NCBI GenBank assembly: GCA_028280455.1
Contig: JANQLT010000202.1
Coordinates: 41,496 to 105,495 of the forward strand
Reading direction: 5' to 3'
Origin: Kiloniellales bacterium
Lineage (GTDB): Bacteria; Pseudomonadota; Alphaproteobacteria; Kiloniellales; JAKSDN01
Length of the DNA: 64,000 nucleotides
In this document: positions 26,628-35,700 of the stretch, piece after piece
Position numbering within the stretch: the first letter of the stretch is position 1
How the letters are laid out: each line of letters starts with the position of its first letter
Notes under the pieces: generated by a model
What the model was told of the DNA's origin: nothing
Databases searched by the model: none
Seen by the model: the letters and a program-made list of their open reading frames with translations, nothing else
Made by a program: the position numbers and the translations under genes

Positions 26628-28010
26628 TTGTCGCTCAGCATCTTCGATCTCTTCAAGATCGGCATCGGGCCCTCGAGCTCGCATACCGTGGGGCCGATGG
26701 TCGCCGCCCGGCGCTTCCTGCTGGAGCTGGAGACCCACGGCCTGCTCGAGCGCAGCGCCCGGGTCGAGACCGCGCTGTTCGGCTCGCTGGCGCTGACCGG
26801 CAAGGGCCACGCCACCGACAAGGCGATCATCCTCGGCCTCTGCGGCGAGCAGCCGGAGAGCGTCGACGCCGACAAGGCCGACGACATGGTCGCGGCGGTG
26901 CGCGACAGCCGGACGATCGCCCTGCTCGGCAAGCGCCGGATCGCCTTCGACGAGGCGGCCGACCTGCTGTTCAAGTTCGGCGAGATCCTGCCCAAGCATC
27001 CCAACGGCATCACCTTCCGGGCCTTCGACGAGGCCGGCGCGGCGCTTTATGAGGGCAACTTCTACTCGGTCGGCGGCGGCTTCGTGCTCAGCGAGGCCGA
27101 GGCCGACCAGGGCGAGGCGCGGCCCGGCGCCAACGTCAGCCTGCCCCATCCCTTCGGCTCGGGCGAAGAGCTGCTGGCGATCGGCGAGCAGAGCGGCGCC
27201 AGCATCGCCGAGATCGTGCTGCGGAACGAGTCCGCCTGGCGCGACGCCGAGGAGACCCGGGCCGGCCTGCTGCAGATCTGGTCGGCCATGGAAAGCTGCA
27301 TCGAGCGCGGCTGCCGCGCCGAGGGCTGCCTGCCCGGCGGCCTCGAGGTCAAGCGGCGGGCCAAGTCGCTCTACGACGAGCTGGTGCGCCGGCCCGAGGC
27401 GGCGCTCAAGGACCACCTGACGATCCTCGACTGGGTCAACCTCTACGCCCTGGCGGTGAACGAGGAGAACGCGGCCGGCGGCAAGGTGGTGACCGCGCCG
27501 ACCAACGGCGCCGCCGGGGTGATCCCGGCCGTCGGCGCCTACTACATGCGCTTCGTGCCGGGCGCCGACGAGGACGGCCTGGTGACCTTCCTGGCGACCG
27601 CGGCGGCGATCGGCATGCTCTACAAGCGCAACGCCTCGATCTCCGCCGCCGAGGTCGGCTGCCAGGGCGAGGTCGGCGTCGCCTGCTCGATGGCCGCCGG
27701 CGGGCTCTGCGCCGTGCTCGGCGGCAGCAACGCGCAGATCGAGAACGCCGCCGAGATCGGCATGGAGCACAACCTGGGCCTGACCTGCGATCCGATCGGC
27801 GGCCTGGTGCAGATCCCCTGCATCGAGCGCAACACCATGGGCGCCGTGAAGGCGATCAACGCCGCCCGCCTGGCGCTGCGCGGCGACGGCACGCACTTCG
27901 TCTCGCTCGACCGGGTGATCGAGACCATGCGCCAGACCGGTCAGGACATGAGCGCGAAGTACAAGGAGACCTCGGAAGGCGGCCTGGCGGTCAACGTCGT
28001 CGAGTGCTGA
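26628..28010 (+). CDS. sdaA: L-serine ammonia-lyase, iron-sulfur type
   Basis: 460 residues, the single-chain form. It begins with [20 protein letters not shown], the substrate-binding signature, and the C-terminal half has [14 protein letters not shown] and [20 protein letters not shown], which bear cysteines for the 4Fe-4S cluster. It deaminates serine to pyruvate. The start is a TTG at 26628, chosen because GGAGGT (26615-26620) lies seven bases before it and the protein begins exactly at the family N-terminus. The gene stands alone; a palindromic repeat follows. Confidence 0.93.
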   Translation: MSLSIFDLFKIGIGPSSSHTVGPMVAARRFLLELETHGLLERSARVETALFGSLALTGKGHATDKAIILGLCGEQPESVDADKADDMVAAVRDSRTIALLGKRRIAFDEAADLLFKFGEILPKHPNGITFRAFDEAGAALYEGNFYSVGGGFVLSEAEADQGEARPGANVSLPHPFGSGEELLAIGEQSGASIAEIVLRNESAWRDAEETRAGLLQIWSAMESCIERGCRAEGCLPGGLEVKRRAKSLYDELVRRPEAALKDHLTILDWVNLYALAVNEENAAGGKVVTAPTNGAAGVIPAVGAYYMRFVPGADEDGLVTFLATAAAIGMLYKRNASISAAEVGCQGEVGVACSMAAGGLCAVLGGSNAQIENAAEIGMEHNLGLTCDPIGGLVQIPCIERNTMGAVKAINAARLALRGDGTHFVSLDRVIETMRQTGQDMSAKYKETSEGGLAVNVVEC

Positions 28011-28030
28011 GCCGCCGTCCGTGGCGGTCG

Positions 28031-28270
28031 CCGTCGACGTCGAAACGACCTGCCCCCTCACCCAGCTCCGGCTAGGCTCGGCTGCGCCTCACCAAGCCTG
28101 CGCAACCCTCTCCCACGACGGGGGAGAGGGTGAGTTGTTTCGGATGTCCCGGTTTCAATTTTCCCTCTCCCCCGTCGAGGGAGAGGGTTGCGAAGCCTTG
28201 TCGAGGGCCTTGGCCCGAGACTTAGGCGAAGCTGGGTGAGGGGGCAGGTCGTTTCGACGTCGATGTCGAC
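28031..28270. repeat. Long palindromic intergenic repeat, copy A
   Basis: Two opposed copies of one module: the left (28031-28130) reads CCCCCTCACCCAGCTCCGGC, through GCCTGCGCA, to a CCCTCTCCC...GGGAGAGGG hairpin; the right (28163-28270) is its reverse complement with divergences. The ends also match (GTCGAAACGACC against GGTCGTTTCGAC). Related to copies B-D. It lies between two convergent genes (sdaA and chrR), where it may act as a two-way terminator. Confidence 0.85.
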
Positions 28271-28291
28271 GACGACTGCCGCGAGCGGCGG

Positions 28292-28999
28292 TCAGATCCG
28301 CAGGAAGGGGTTGAGCAGCCGGCCGACCGGGCCGGTCAGGCGCAGGGGCGCGTCGGTCACCGCCAGGCAGATGCAGTCCTCGCCCGGATCGGCGATCGGC
28401 TGATGCTTCACCGAGGCGTCGGCCTCGGCCAGGTCGCCGCGCAGGAAGTGGCCGTGCTCGTCGCTGAAGCCGCCGGTCAGGACCAGGGTCAGCTCGTTGC
28501 CGCGGTGGGTGTGGGCCGGCATGGCGGTGCCCGACTTGATGCGCATCAGGCGGGTCCGGAAGCCGGGCGCATCGCTCAGCAGCTCGGCTTCGTCGAAGCC
28601 CTTGTGGGCCTTCCAGTCGAGCTGCTCGAGGCCGCCGCCGAGGTAGTCGCGCAGGGGCGCGGGGACGCGCAAGTCGCCGGGCGCCGCCTGCCGAGGCTTC
28701 GGCGCCGTGGCGATCGGTCCCGTGGCGATCGGTCCCGGGGCGATCGGTCCCGGGGCGATCGGCGCCGGCGCGTCGAGGCGGCTCAGGACAGAGTCCAAGG
28801 CGCGCTCGTCCGTCGCGGTCTCGGCCGCCGCCTCGTCTTCCAGCAGAACGCCGCCCAGCGCTTCGAGGCGCTCGACCTCCTTGCGGCAACGGGGGCAGAG
28901 GGCGAGGTGGGTCGCGACGACCAGGGACAGCGGCTCCTCGAGGCTGCCGGCGGCATAGGCGATCAGGTAGTCGTCGCTGGGGTGGTGTGTCGGTATCAT
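28292..28999 (-). CDS. chrR: ChrR-type zinc anti-sigma factor with cupin domain
   Basis: 235 residues. The N-terminal anti-sigma domain has the zinc site: HHPSDDYLIAYAAG, then THLALCPRCRKEVE (HxxxCxxC). A proline/alanine-rich linker with a repeated GPIA unit (encoded by a short tandem repeat near 28715-28760) leads to a cupin domain (MPAHTHRGNELTLVL and a later HFLRGDLAEAD). In Rhodobacter, ChrR binds and inhibits RpoE until singlet oxygen triggers its loss. The ATG overlaps the stop of the sigma gene (ATGA), as in that operon. Confidence 0.92.
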   Translation of the reverse strand: MIPTHHPSDDYLIAYAAGSLEEPLSLVVATHLALCPRCRKEVERLEALGGVLLEDEAAAETATDERALDSVLSRLDAPAPIAPGPIAPGPIATGPIATAPKPRQAAPGDLRVPAPLRDYLGGGLEQLDWKAHKGFDEAELLSDAPGFRTRLMRIKSGTAMPAHTHRGNELTLVLTGGFSDEHGHFLRGDLAEADASVKHQPIADPGEDCICLAVTDAPLRLTGPVGRLLNPFLRI

Positions 29000-29568
29000 T
29001 CCAGGGTCTCCAACGCGGCGCGCAGCTTGGCCATGGCCAGGCGGAGCCGCGACTTCACGGTACCGAGGGGCAGGCCCAGCTCCTCGGCGATCACGCTGTG
29101 GGACTTGTCCTCGAAGTAGACCAGACGCAGCAGGCTCTCCTGCTCCTTGGGCAGGGTCGCCACGGCCTCGTGCAGGCGCTTGCTGCGCTCGGACGCCTCG
29201 ACGTGGGCGTCGGGCGCGGTCTCGGGCTCGCGGACCAGGGCCGGGTCCTCCGGGTCGAACTCCGGGCGCCGGATGCGCCGCAGGGTGTCGATCCGCCGGT
29301 TGCGGGCGATGGTGAAGATCCAGGTGCTGACCGCGGCCTTGCGCCGGTCGAACTGGCCGGCCCGGTGCCAGACCGTCAGCATGACGTCCTGGACCAGGTC
29401 CTCGGCCGAGGCCGGATCGGCGCCCTGACGCATCAGATAGGCTTTGATCCGCGGGGCGAAGAGCCGGAAGAGGCCGATGAAAGCCTCCCGGTCGCGCTGC
29501 TCGGCGACCGCGGCGATCAGCTCTTCCGGCGTCTGCTCGGCGGCTCGCTCACTGGCCTCGGCCCGCAT
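28996..29568 (-). CDS. rpoE: ECF sigma factor RpoE (ECF11 group)
   Basis: 190 residues from the ATG at 29568. Sigma region 2 (FAPRIKAYLMRQGADPASAE, then DVMLTVWHRAGQFD and WIFTIARNRRIDTLRR) and region 4 (EQESLLRLVYFEDKSHSVIA, GTVKSRLRLAMAKLRA) are clear. Its tight overlap with chrR identifies the group. The frame opens at 29733, but the apparent RpoE-type promoter at 29717-29690 lies inside that extension, so translation must begin further down; the ATG at 29568 is the best candidate. Predicted role: response to singlet oxygen, with autoactivation. Confidence 0.93.
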   Translation of the reverse strand: MRAEASERAAEQTPEELIAAVAEQRDREAFIGLFRLFAPRIKAYLMRQGADPASAEDLVQDVMLTVWHRAGQFDRRKAAVSTWIFTIARNRRIDTLRRIRRPEFDPEDPALVREPETAPDAHVEASERSKRLHEAVATLPKEQESLLRLVYFEDKSHSVIAEELGLPLGTVKSRLRLAMAKLRAALETLE

Positions 29569-29689
29569 AAGTCTTTGTATCTCTTGCCTGGGGCGGATCA
29601 CAAGCGCGGCCTTGGCCGGCACGACGCCCGGGCGCGCCTCGGTCGCAAGAGCATTGAGCAAGGGGACAGCCTCCAACCGTTTGGCCCCT

Positions 29690-29717
29690 TCTACGCAGTT
29701 CCCGCTTGACCGGATCA
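29690..29717 (-). promoter_or_regulatory. ECF11 (RpoE) autoregulatory promoter
   Basis: TGATCC (29717-29712), exactly 16 bp, CGTAGA (29695-29690), reading toward rpoE-chrR. This matches the known group-11 consensus, a TGATCC -35 box with a CGTA -10 box. The leader to the rpoE ATG would be about 115 bases. Confidence 0.8.
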
Positions 29718-29771
29718 GCCCGACGGGCGACATCCCGCCGGCCGTTTCCGGCCCCGGCGTCGCCGACTCGG

Positions 29772-29799
29772 TGATCCGCCGGGCCGGAAAGCGCGTACA
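29772..29799 (+). promoter_or_regulatory. ECF11 (RpoE) promoter of the FAD/DUF1365 operon
   Basis: TGATCC (29772-29777), exactly 16 bp, CGTACA (29794-29799), reading toward the FAD oxidoreductase gene. Same spacing and boxes as the rpoE promoter on the opposite strand. Confidence 0.8.
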
Positions 29800-29896
29800 T
29801 GCTTGAAAATCGCCGTTTCAGGCGAGGGAGTCAGGGACATCAGCCGAGATCCGGCGGGGCCGACGGCAGCCGATCTCCATCGAGGCGTACGCAATC

Positions 29897-31228
29897 ATGA
29901 AGATCGCAGTCGTGGGGGGCGGCATATCCGGCCTGGGGGCCGCTTGGCTGCTGTCGCAAGGTCACGAAGTCAGCCTGATCGAGGCCGGCGAGCGGCTCGG
30001 CGGCCATTCCAACACGGTCCATATCGAGATCGAGGGCCGGGCGGTGCCGGTCGACACCGGCTTCATCGTCTACAACGAGCACAACTACCCGAACCTGACG
30101 CGGCTGTTCGAGGCGCTCGCCGTAGAGACGGTCGCGAGCGACATGTCCTTCTCGGTGTCCCTGGACCGGGGAGACTTCGAGTACTTCGGCAACCGGCTCG
30201 GGCTCTTCGCCCAGCCGAGCAACCTGGCGCGGCCGAGCTTCTGGCGCCTGCTGCGCGACTTGGTCCGCTTCTACAGGGAAGCCCCGGGTTTCGAGCAGCG
30301 CGGCGACCTGGACCGCCTGAGCCTCGGCGAGCTGCTGGCCGCCGGCGGCTACTCGGAGACCTTCGCCCGGCGGCACCTGCTGCCCATGGCGGCGGCGATC
30401 TGGTCCTCGAGCCTGGACGACGTGCTGGCCTTCCCGGCGCGCAGCTTCGTGCGGTTCTTCACCAACCACGGCCTCTTCAGCCTCGACCGGCGGCCGCAGT
30501 GGCGCAGCGTCCTGGGCGGCAGCCGGCGCTACGTCGAGGCCCTGAGCGCGCGCTATCGCGATGGCGTCTCCGTCTCGACGCCGATCGTCGGGCTGCGGCG
30601 CGAGCGCGACGGCGTGCGGCTGCGCGACGCGACGGGCCAGGAGCGGCTGTTCGACCAGGTCGTGCTGGCGACCCATGCCGATCAGTCCCTGGCGATCCTC
30701 GGCGACGGCGCGAGCGATCTGGAGCGGCGGGTGCTGGGCGCCTTCCGCTATCAGGAGAACCGCGCCGTGCTGCATCGCGACCGCTCGCTGATGCCGCGCC
30801 GCAAACGGGTCTGGGCGAGCTGGAACTATCTCGCCGAGGGCGATGTCGACGGCACCAAGGGCATCGCCGTCAGCTATTGGATGAACCGGCTGCAGCGGCT
30901 GCCGACCGAGCGGGACGTCTTCGTCACCCTGAACCCCCTGCGGCCCCCGGCGGCCGATTTGACGGCGGCCACCTTCCTCTACCACCATCCCCAGTTCGAT
31001 CAGGCGGCCCTGACCTCCCAGGAGCTGCTGCCCTCTATCCAGGGGACCGACCGCGTGTGGTTTTGCGGCAGCTATTGCGGCTATGGCTTCCATGAGGACG
31101 GCCTGCAGGCCGGCTTCGCCGTGGCCGAGGCGCTCGGCCAGCCCGCGCCCTGGGCCGGGGAGATCGTGCCCATGAGCCCGGCCTGGCGCGCCGCCGCGCC
31201 GCGCCCGCCCGCGGTCGCCGCCGAATAG
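29897..31228 (+). CDS. FAD-dependent amine-oxidase-like oxidoreductase
   Basis: 443 residues. The Rossmann FAD site is at the very start (IAVVGGGISGLGAAWLLS, then EAGERLGGHSNT), and a second flavin contact near the C-terminus reads VWFCGSYCGYGFHEDGLQAG. It is a flavin oxidoreductase of the kind found next to cyclopropane-fatty-acid synthases and, in plants, fused to them. It heads a five-gene operon under an ECF11 promoter. The equivalent Rhodobacter operon (RSP1091 to RSP1087, from memory) belongs to the singlet-oxygen regulon and helps make furan or other modified fatty acids. The exact reaction here is inferred. Confidence 0.88.
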   Translation: MKIAVVGGGISGLGAAWLLSQGHEVSLIEAGERLGGHSNTVHIEIEGRAVPVDTGFIVYNEHNYPNLTRLFEALAVETVASDMSFSVSLDRGDFEYFGNRLGLFAQPSNLARPSFWRLLRDLVRFYREAPGFEQRGDLDRLSLGELLAAGGYSETFARRHLLPMAAAIWSSSLDDVLAFPARSFVRFFTNHGLFSLDRRPQWRSVLGGSRRYVEALSARYRDGVSVSTPIVGLRRERDGVRLRDATGQERLFDQVVLATHADQSLAILGDGASDLERRVLGAFRYQENRAVLHRDRSLMPRRKRVWASWNYLAEGDVDGTKGIAVSYWMNRLQRLPTERDVFVTLNPLRPPAADLTAATFLYHHPQFDQAALTSQELLPSIQGTDRVWFCGSYCGYGFHEDGLQAGFAVAEALGQPAPWAGEIVPMSPAWRAAAPRPPAVAAE

Positions 31229-31230
31229 CC

Positions 31231-32067
31231 ATGGCCTCGGCAGCGCGATCGCCGGAGCCCCGCGCCGTGCCGACGGCTTCCTGCCTCTATGCCGGGCGGG
31301 TCATGCACCAGCGCCTGTTGCCCTTCCGCCATCGCCTGGAGTACCGGGTCTTCTCGCTGTTCCTCGACCTCGACGAGCTGCCCGCCCTGGCGCGGCGGCT
31401 CCGGCTCTTCTCGCACAACCGCTGGAACCTCTTCTCCTTCGCCGACCGCGACCACGCGGCGCGCGACGGCACGGCCTTGCGGCCCTGGATCGAAGGCCAC
31501 CTCGCCGAGGCCGGGATCGACCTGGAGGGCGGCGCGATCCGCCTGCTCTGTTTCCCGCGGGTCCTCGGCTACGTCTTCAACCCGCTGACCATCTGGTTCT
31601 GCTACCACCGCGGCGGCCGGCTCACCGCGCTGCTCTACGAGGTGCGCAACACCTTCGGCGAGAAGCACGGCTATCTCCTGCCGCTCGACCCGCGGCGCCG
31701 CGCCGGCGAGGTGATCCGGCAGAGCTGCGACAAGGGCTTCTACGTCTCGCCCTTCATCGACATGGCGGCGACCTATCACTTCCGGGTCGCCGAGCCGGAC
31801 GAGCGCCTCGCCGTGCTGATCCGGCAGTGGACGCCGGACGGCGAGCTGCTGGTCGCCTCGCAGGTCGGCCGGCGGCGGCCGCTGAGCGACGCGAGCCTGT
31901 TGCGGGTCTTCGTCAGCCACCCGCTGATGACCTTGAAGGTCATCGCCGCCATCCACTGGCAAGCGCTCAAGCTCTGGCGCCGCGGCGCGCGCCTCGTGCC
32001 GCGGCCGGCCGCGCCCGAGCAAGCCGTCACCATCGTCGGGCCGCCGCTCGGCCAGGCCGCCGAATGA
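31231..32067 (+). CDS. DUF1365 family protein
   Basis: 278 residues. The start (LYAGRVMHQRLLPFRHRLEY) and centre (RLLCFPRVLGYVFNPLTIWF, VRNTFGEKHGYLL) are the conserved DUF1365 blocks. Function is unproven; the family nearly always sits between an FAD oxidoreductase and a CFA-type methyltransferase, as it does here, which points to membrane fatty-acid modification. It starts three bases after the upstream stop, so it is translationally linked. Confidence 0.9.
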   Translation: MASAARSPEPRAVPTASCLYAGRVMHQRLLPFRHRLEYRVFSLFLDLDELPALARRLRLFSHNRWNLFSFADRDHAARDGTALRPWIEGHLAEAGIDLEGGAIRLLCFPRVLGYVFNPLTIWFCYHRGGRLTALLYEVRNTFGEKHGYLLPLDPRRRAGEVIRQSCDKGFYVSPFIDMAATYHFRVAEPDERLAVLIRQWTPDGELLVASQVGRRRPLSDASLLRVFVSHPLMTLKVIAAIHWQALKLWRRGARLVPRPAAPEQAVTIVGPPLGQAAE

Positions 32068-32103
32068 TCCGTCCCACCTCGTTCGCTGGAAACGCAACGT
32101 CCC

Positions 32104-33315
32104 ATGCAAGCTGACATCGAATACAAGGCGCCGCCGCTCGGCGGCGGACTCGCGGAGACGCTGTTCCTGTCCTTGGCCGGACGGCTCGAGGCGGGCAGCC
32201 TGGACCTGACCCTGCCGGACGGCCGCGAGCTTCGCTTCGAGGGCGCGACGCCGGGCCCGCGGGCCGACCTGCGGATCCACCGCGAGCGGGTCTATTCCCG
32301 CGTGCTGCTGGGCGGCACTCTGGCGTTTGCCGAGGCCTACATGGCCGGCGACTGCGACAGCGGCGACCCGGCCGCGCTCATCGAATGCGCCGTGGCCAAC
32401 GAGTCGGTCCTGCTGTCCGCGCTCAACCGGCACCGCTGGATGCGGATCATGCAGCGGCTCGGCCACAAGCTGCGGCCCAACTCCAAGCGCGGCGCGCGGC
32501 GCAACATCGCCCAGCACTACGACCTGGGGAACGACTTCTACAGGCTCTGGCTCGACCCCTCGATGACCTACTCCTCGGCGGTCTTCGAGCGCCCCGGGGA
32601 GAGCCTGGAAGCGGCGCAGGACAACAAGTACCGCCGCATGGCCGAGCGGGCCGGCATCGGGCCGGACGACCACGTGCTGGAGGTCGGCTGCGGCTGGGCC
32701 GGCTTCTGCCGCTGGGCGGCCCGCGAGATCGGCTGCCGCCTGACCGCGGTGACGATCTCCCGGGCGCAGTACGACTTCGCCGCGCAACGCCTGCAGGCCG
32801 AGGGTCTCAACGAGCGCGTCGACCTGCGCCTGCAGGACTATCGCGACATCGGCGGGCGCTTCGACCGCATCGTCTCGATCGAGATGCTCGAGGCGGTGGG
32901 CGAGAAGTACTGGCCGCGCTACTTCGCGATGCTGCGCGACCGGCTGGCGCCCGGCGGGCGCGCCGCCCTGCAGGTGATCACCATCCACGACGCGCTCTTC
33001 GCGCCCTATCGCAGCGGCGTCGACTTCATCCAGCGCTATATCTTCCCCGGCGGCTTGCTGCCGTCGCCCAGCCGCTTCCGCGAGGAGGTCGAGGCGGCCG
33101 GGCTCACCTGGTGCAGCGCCCAGGGCTACGGCGCCGACTATGCCCGGACCCTGGCGCTCTGGCGCCATTCCTTCGAGGCCGCCTGGCCGCAGATCCAGAG
33201 CCTCGGTTTCGACGAGCGCTTCCGGCGCATGTGGCGCTACTACCTGGCCTACTGCGAAGCCGGCTTCAAGACGGGGCGGATCGACGTCCTGCAGGCGGCC
33301 ATCGCCAAAAGCTGA
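32104..33315 (+). CDS. Cyclopropane-fatty-acid-synthase family methyltransferase
   Basis: 403 residues. An N-terminal lipid-binding region is followed by the catalytic methyltransferase fold: HYDLGNDFYRLWLDPSMTYS, VLEVGCGWAGFCRWAA (SAM site), SIEMLEAVGEKYWP and ITIHDALFAPY. These match CfaS enzymes, which methylate double bonds of membrane acyl chains in place. Length is close to the family usual. Being in the RpoE operon, it probably protects or remodels lipids after photo-oxidative damage. The exact product (cyclopropane, methyl branch or furan precursor) is not set by sequence. Confidence 0.9.
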   Translation: MQADIEYKAPPLGGGLAETLFLSLAGRLEAGSLDLTLPDGRELRFEGATPGPRADLRIHRERVYSRVLLGGTLAFAEAYMAGDCDSGDPAALIECAVANESVLLSALNRHRWMRIMQRLGHKLRPNSKRGARRNIAQHYDLGNDFYRLWLDPSMTYSSAVFERPGESLEAAQDNKYRRMAERAGIGPDDHVLEVGCGWAGFCRWAAREIGCRLTAVTISRAQYDFAAQRLQAEGLNERVDLRLQDYRDIGGRFDRIVSIEMLEAVGEKYWPRYFAMLRDRLAPGGRAALQVITIHDALFAPYRSGVDFIQRYIFPGGLLPSPSRFREEVEAAGLTWCSAQGYGADYARTLALWRHSFEAAWPQIQSLGFDERFRRMWRYYLAYCEAGFKTGRIDVLQAAIAKS

Positions 33316-33323
33316 GCCCCGGC

Positions 33324-34661
33324 ATGACCCCCAAGCCGGCGCCTACGGCGATGCTCAGCCGCGGCGTGCTGATCGCCTATGGCCTGCCGGGGCTGCCCCT
33401 GGCGGCGCTGCTGCTGCCGCTCTACGTGACGCTGCCGGCCTTCTACGCCGTCGACCTCGGGCTCGGCTTCTCGGTCGTCGGCCTGGTGCTGCTGCTGGCC
33501 CGGCTCTGGGACGTGGTGACCGACCCGCTGATCGGCAGCCTGTCCGACCGCCTCGTGACTCCTTTCGGCCGCCGCCGGCCCTGGCTGCTGGCCGGCGCGC
33601 CCCTGGTCATACTGAGCGCCGGCTTTCTCTTCATGCCCGGGGCCGAGACCGGATGGCCGTCGCTGCTGCTCTGGACCATGCTGCTCTACCTCGGCGCCAC
33701 CATGATCCTGCTGCCCTACTCGGCCTGGGGCGCCGAGCTCTCGCCCGACTACAACGAGCGCAGCCGCATCGCCGGCTGGCGCGAGGGCCTGGTCGTCTTC
33801 GGCACCCTGCTGGCCGCCGGCCTGCCGGCGGTGGTCGGCGCCGAGCGGTCGGCGTCGCTGGAGGTGATCGCCTGGTTCCTGTGGTTCGTATTACCGGCAT
33901 GTCTCCTGCTCGCCCTGCGCGTCGTGCCGGAACGGCCGATCCCCGCCCAGCCCCGCCTGGCTTGGCGCCAGGGCCTCGGGCTGCTGTGGCGCAACGGCCC
34001 CTTCCGGCGCCTGATCGCGGCCTACTTCATCAACGGCATCGCCAACGGCCTGCCGGCGACGCTGTTCCTGCTCTACGTCGAGCGGGTGCTGCAGAAGCCC
34101 GAGTGGACCGGCCTGCTGCTCTTCGTCTACTTCCTCTGCGGCGTGGCGGCGATCCCCTTCTGGCTTCGCCTGAGCCGGCGGTGGGGCAAGCATCGGGCCT
34201 GGATCGCGGCCATGTCCTGGGCGGCCCTGGTCTTCGCCTTCGTGCCGCTGCTCGGGCCCGGCGACCACGTCTGGTTCCTGGTCATCTGCGTGCTGACCGG
34301 CATCTGCCTCGGCGCCGACCTGACCTTGCCGGCCTCCATGCAGGCCGACGTCATCGATCTCGACTCGCTCCGCAGCCGGCAACGCCGCGCCGGGCTCTAC
34401 TTCGGGCTCTGGGGCGTGGCGACCAAGCTCGCCCTGGCCCTGGCGGTGGGCATCGCCTTTCCGCTGCTCGATCTGGCCGGCCTGGATACCGAGGGCGAGA
34501 GCTCGACCGCCTTCGGCCTCTTCGCGCTGGCCGGGCTCTACAGTCTGCTGCCGGCGGCGATCAAGCTGGGCGCCGTCGCCCTGGTCGTCGGCTATCCGAT
34601 CACCGCGGCGCGGCAGCTTCGTATTCGGCGCCTGATAGAGGCGCGTGCCAGCCAGGACTGA
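33324..34661 (+). CDS. MFS/GPH-type membrane carrier
   Basis: 445 residues, about 12 membrane spans, of the glycoside-pentoside-hexuronide cation symporter group: LLLARLWDVVTDPLIGSLSD (loop 2-3 motif), then FGRRRPWLLAGAP, and ADVIDLDSLRSRQRRAG in the second half. The start ATG at 33324 follows the upstream stop by only a few bases. In the RpoE operon it may move a lipid or a small metabolite rather than a sugar; substrate unknown. Confidence 0.88.
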   Translation: MTPKPAPTAMLSRGVLIAYGLPGLPLAALLLPLYVTLPAFYAVDLGLGFSVVGLVLLLARLWDVVTDPLIGSLSDRLVTPFGRRRPWLLAGAPLVILSAGFLFMPGAETGWPSLLLWTMLLYLGATMILLPYSAWGAELSPDYNERSRIAGWREGLVVFGTLLAAGLPAVVGAERSASLEVIAWFLWFVLPACLLLALRVVPERPIPAQPRLAWRQGLGLLWRNGPFRRLIAAYFINGIANGLPATLFLLYVERVLQKPEWTGLLLFVYFLCGVAAIPFWLRLSRRWGKHRAWIAAMSWAALVFAFVPLLGPGDHVWFLVICVLTGICLGADLTLPASMQADVIDLDSLRSRQRRAGLYFGLWGVATKLALALAVGIAFPLLDLAGLDTEGESSTAFGLFALAGLYSLLPAAIKLGAVALVVGYPITAARQLRIRRLIEARASQD

Positions 34662-34676
34662 ACCGGGGGGCGCTCC

Positions 34677-35249
34677 ATGGTCCGTCAATTCCTCATCGTC
34701 GCGACGCTGATCCTCGTCGCGGGCTGTAGCGGCATGAAACCGGAAGACTTCGCCGGCAAGGAGCCCCGGCTCCTGATCGAGGACTACTTCGCCGGCCGCA
34801 CCAAGGCCTGGGGCATCTTCGAGGACCGCTTCGGCACGCTGCGCCGGCAGTTCGAGGTCGACATCGAGGGCACCTGGGACGGCGAGACCCTGACGCTGGT
34901 CGAGGACTTCCTCTACGACGACGGCGAGACCGAGCGGCGCATCTGGCGCATCAAGAAGCTCGACGAGCACCGCTACGAGGGCGAAGCCGACGGCGTGATC
35001 GGCACGGCCGAGGGCAGCGCCTACGGCAACGCCCTCCACTGGCGCTACGACTTCGCGCTCAAGGTCGGCGGCGACGCCTGGAACGTCGCCTTCGACGACT
35101 GGATGTTCCTGCAGTCCGACGGGATCCTGATCAACCGCGCCCAGGTCACCAAGTTCGGCATTACGCTGGGCGAGGTGACCCTGGCCTTCAGGAAGCTCGA
35201 TACGGCAGGGGCGGCCGGCCGGACGGTTCCGAGAGTCGCCGCCGAGTAG
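34677..35249 (+). CDS. DUF3833 family lipoprotein
   Basis: 190 residues. A lipoprotein signal ends in the lipobox LVAGC (Cys17). The mature part has the DUF3833 blocks: EDYFAGRTKAWGIFEDRFG, DGETERRIWRIKKLDEHRY and FDDWMFLQSDGILINRAQVT. Function is unknown, but this family accompanies the FAD/DUF1365/CFA genes. It closes the ECF11-driven operon and faces the SnoaL-like gene tail to tail with almost no gap. Confidence 0.88.
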   Translation: MVRQFLIVATLILVAGCSGMKPEDFAGKEPRLLIEDYFAGRTKAWGIFEDRFGTLRRQFEVDIEGTWDGETLTLVEDFLYDDGETERRIWRIKKLDEHRYEGEADGVIGTAEGSAYGNALHWRYDFALKVGGDAWNVAFDDWMFLQSDGILINRAQVTKFGITLGEVTLAFRKLDTAGAAGRTVPRVAAE

Positions 35250-35250
35250 G

Positions 35251-35700
35251 TCAGTCGAGCCGGACGGCCAGGCGCTTGCGCACCAGGCCGATCAGGCGGC
35301 CCAGGACGGGCAGGCGGGCGTAGAACTGCGCGCCGGAATCCCAGTGGTCGAGATGCGCGGCGACGCGGCCTGACTCGTCGAAATGCACCTCGGTCATGCC
35401 TTCGATCGACCAGGGCGCGCCGCCCCTACGCGACGAGAAGGTGAAGTCCCAGCGCAGATAGGCGACGCGGCCGGACAGCGCGCGGTCCCGGACGCGGAAG
35501 CGCGGCTCGCGGACATCGACGAACATGCGCGCGAGGATCGCGCGGTAGGCGGGCAGGCCGATGACGTCGTTGAAGGGGTCGCGGAAGCGCACGTCGGGTG
35601 CGCAGAGCTCGGCCAGGCGGTCGAGGCTGTTCGGCGTCAGGGACTCGTAGAAGGCGACATAGGCCGCGACGGCCGCCTCGAGGTCGGGGCCTGCGGTCAC
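35251..35700 (-). CDS. SnoaL/NTF2-like protein
   Basis: 149 residues with the NTF2-like cone fold pattern: VAAYVAFYESLTPNSLDRLA, LCAPDVRFRDPFNDVIGL, WDFTFSS and VHFDESGRVAAHLDHWDSG. Members are small isomerases or hydrolases or bind ligands. The start is a GTG at 35700 that overlaps the stop of the upstream SDR gene (GTGA), which shows coupling. It is the third gene of the DUF6134-SDR-SnoaL operon. Confidence 0.85.
   Translation of the reverse strand: MTAGPDLEAAVAAYVAFYESLTPNSLDRLAELCAPDVRFRDPFNDVIGLPAYRAILARMFVDVREPRFRVRDRALSGRVAYLRWDFTFSSRRGGAPWSIEGMTEVHFDESGRVAAHLDHWDSGAQFYARLPVLGRLIGLVRKRLAVRLD

Larger units (their letters stand above)
29569..29896. other. Divergent regulatory region, rpoE and FAD operon
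   Basis: 328 bases without a gene, holding two oppositely directed ECF11 promoters 54 bases apart (listed separately). A further TGATCC on the minus strand (29600-29595) has no CGTA partner and is probably not a promoter. Confidence 0.7.

Noticed and set aside
29595..29600. A third ECF11 -35 box (TGATCC, minus strand) near rpoE
   Set aside because: No CGTA -10 box at 15-17 bp, and it would put the transcription start on the rpoE start codon.
32385..34661. A 758-codon plus-strand frame spanning the CFA-type and MFS genes
   Set aside because: Its first third is the methyltransferase gene read in the wrong frame; the true MFS start is ATG 33324.
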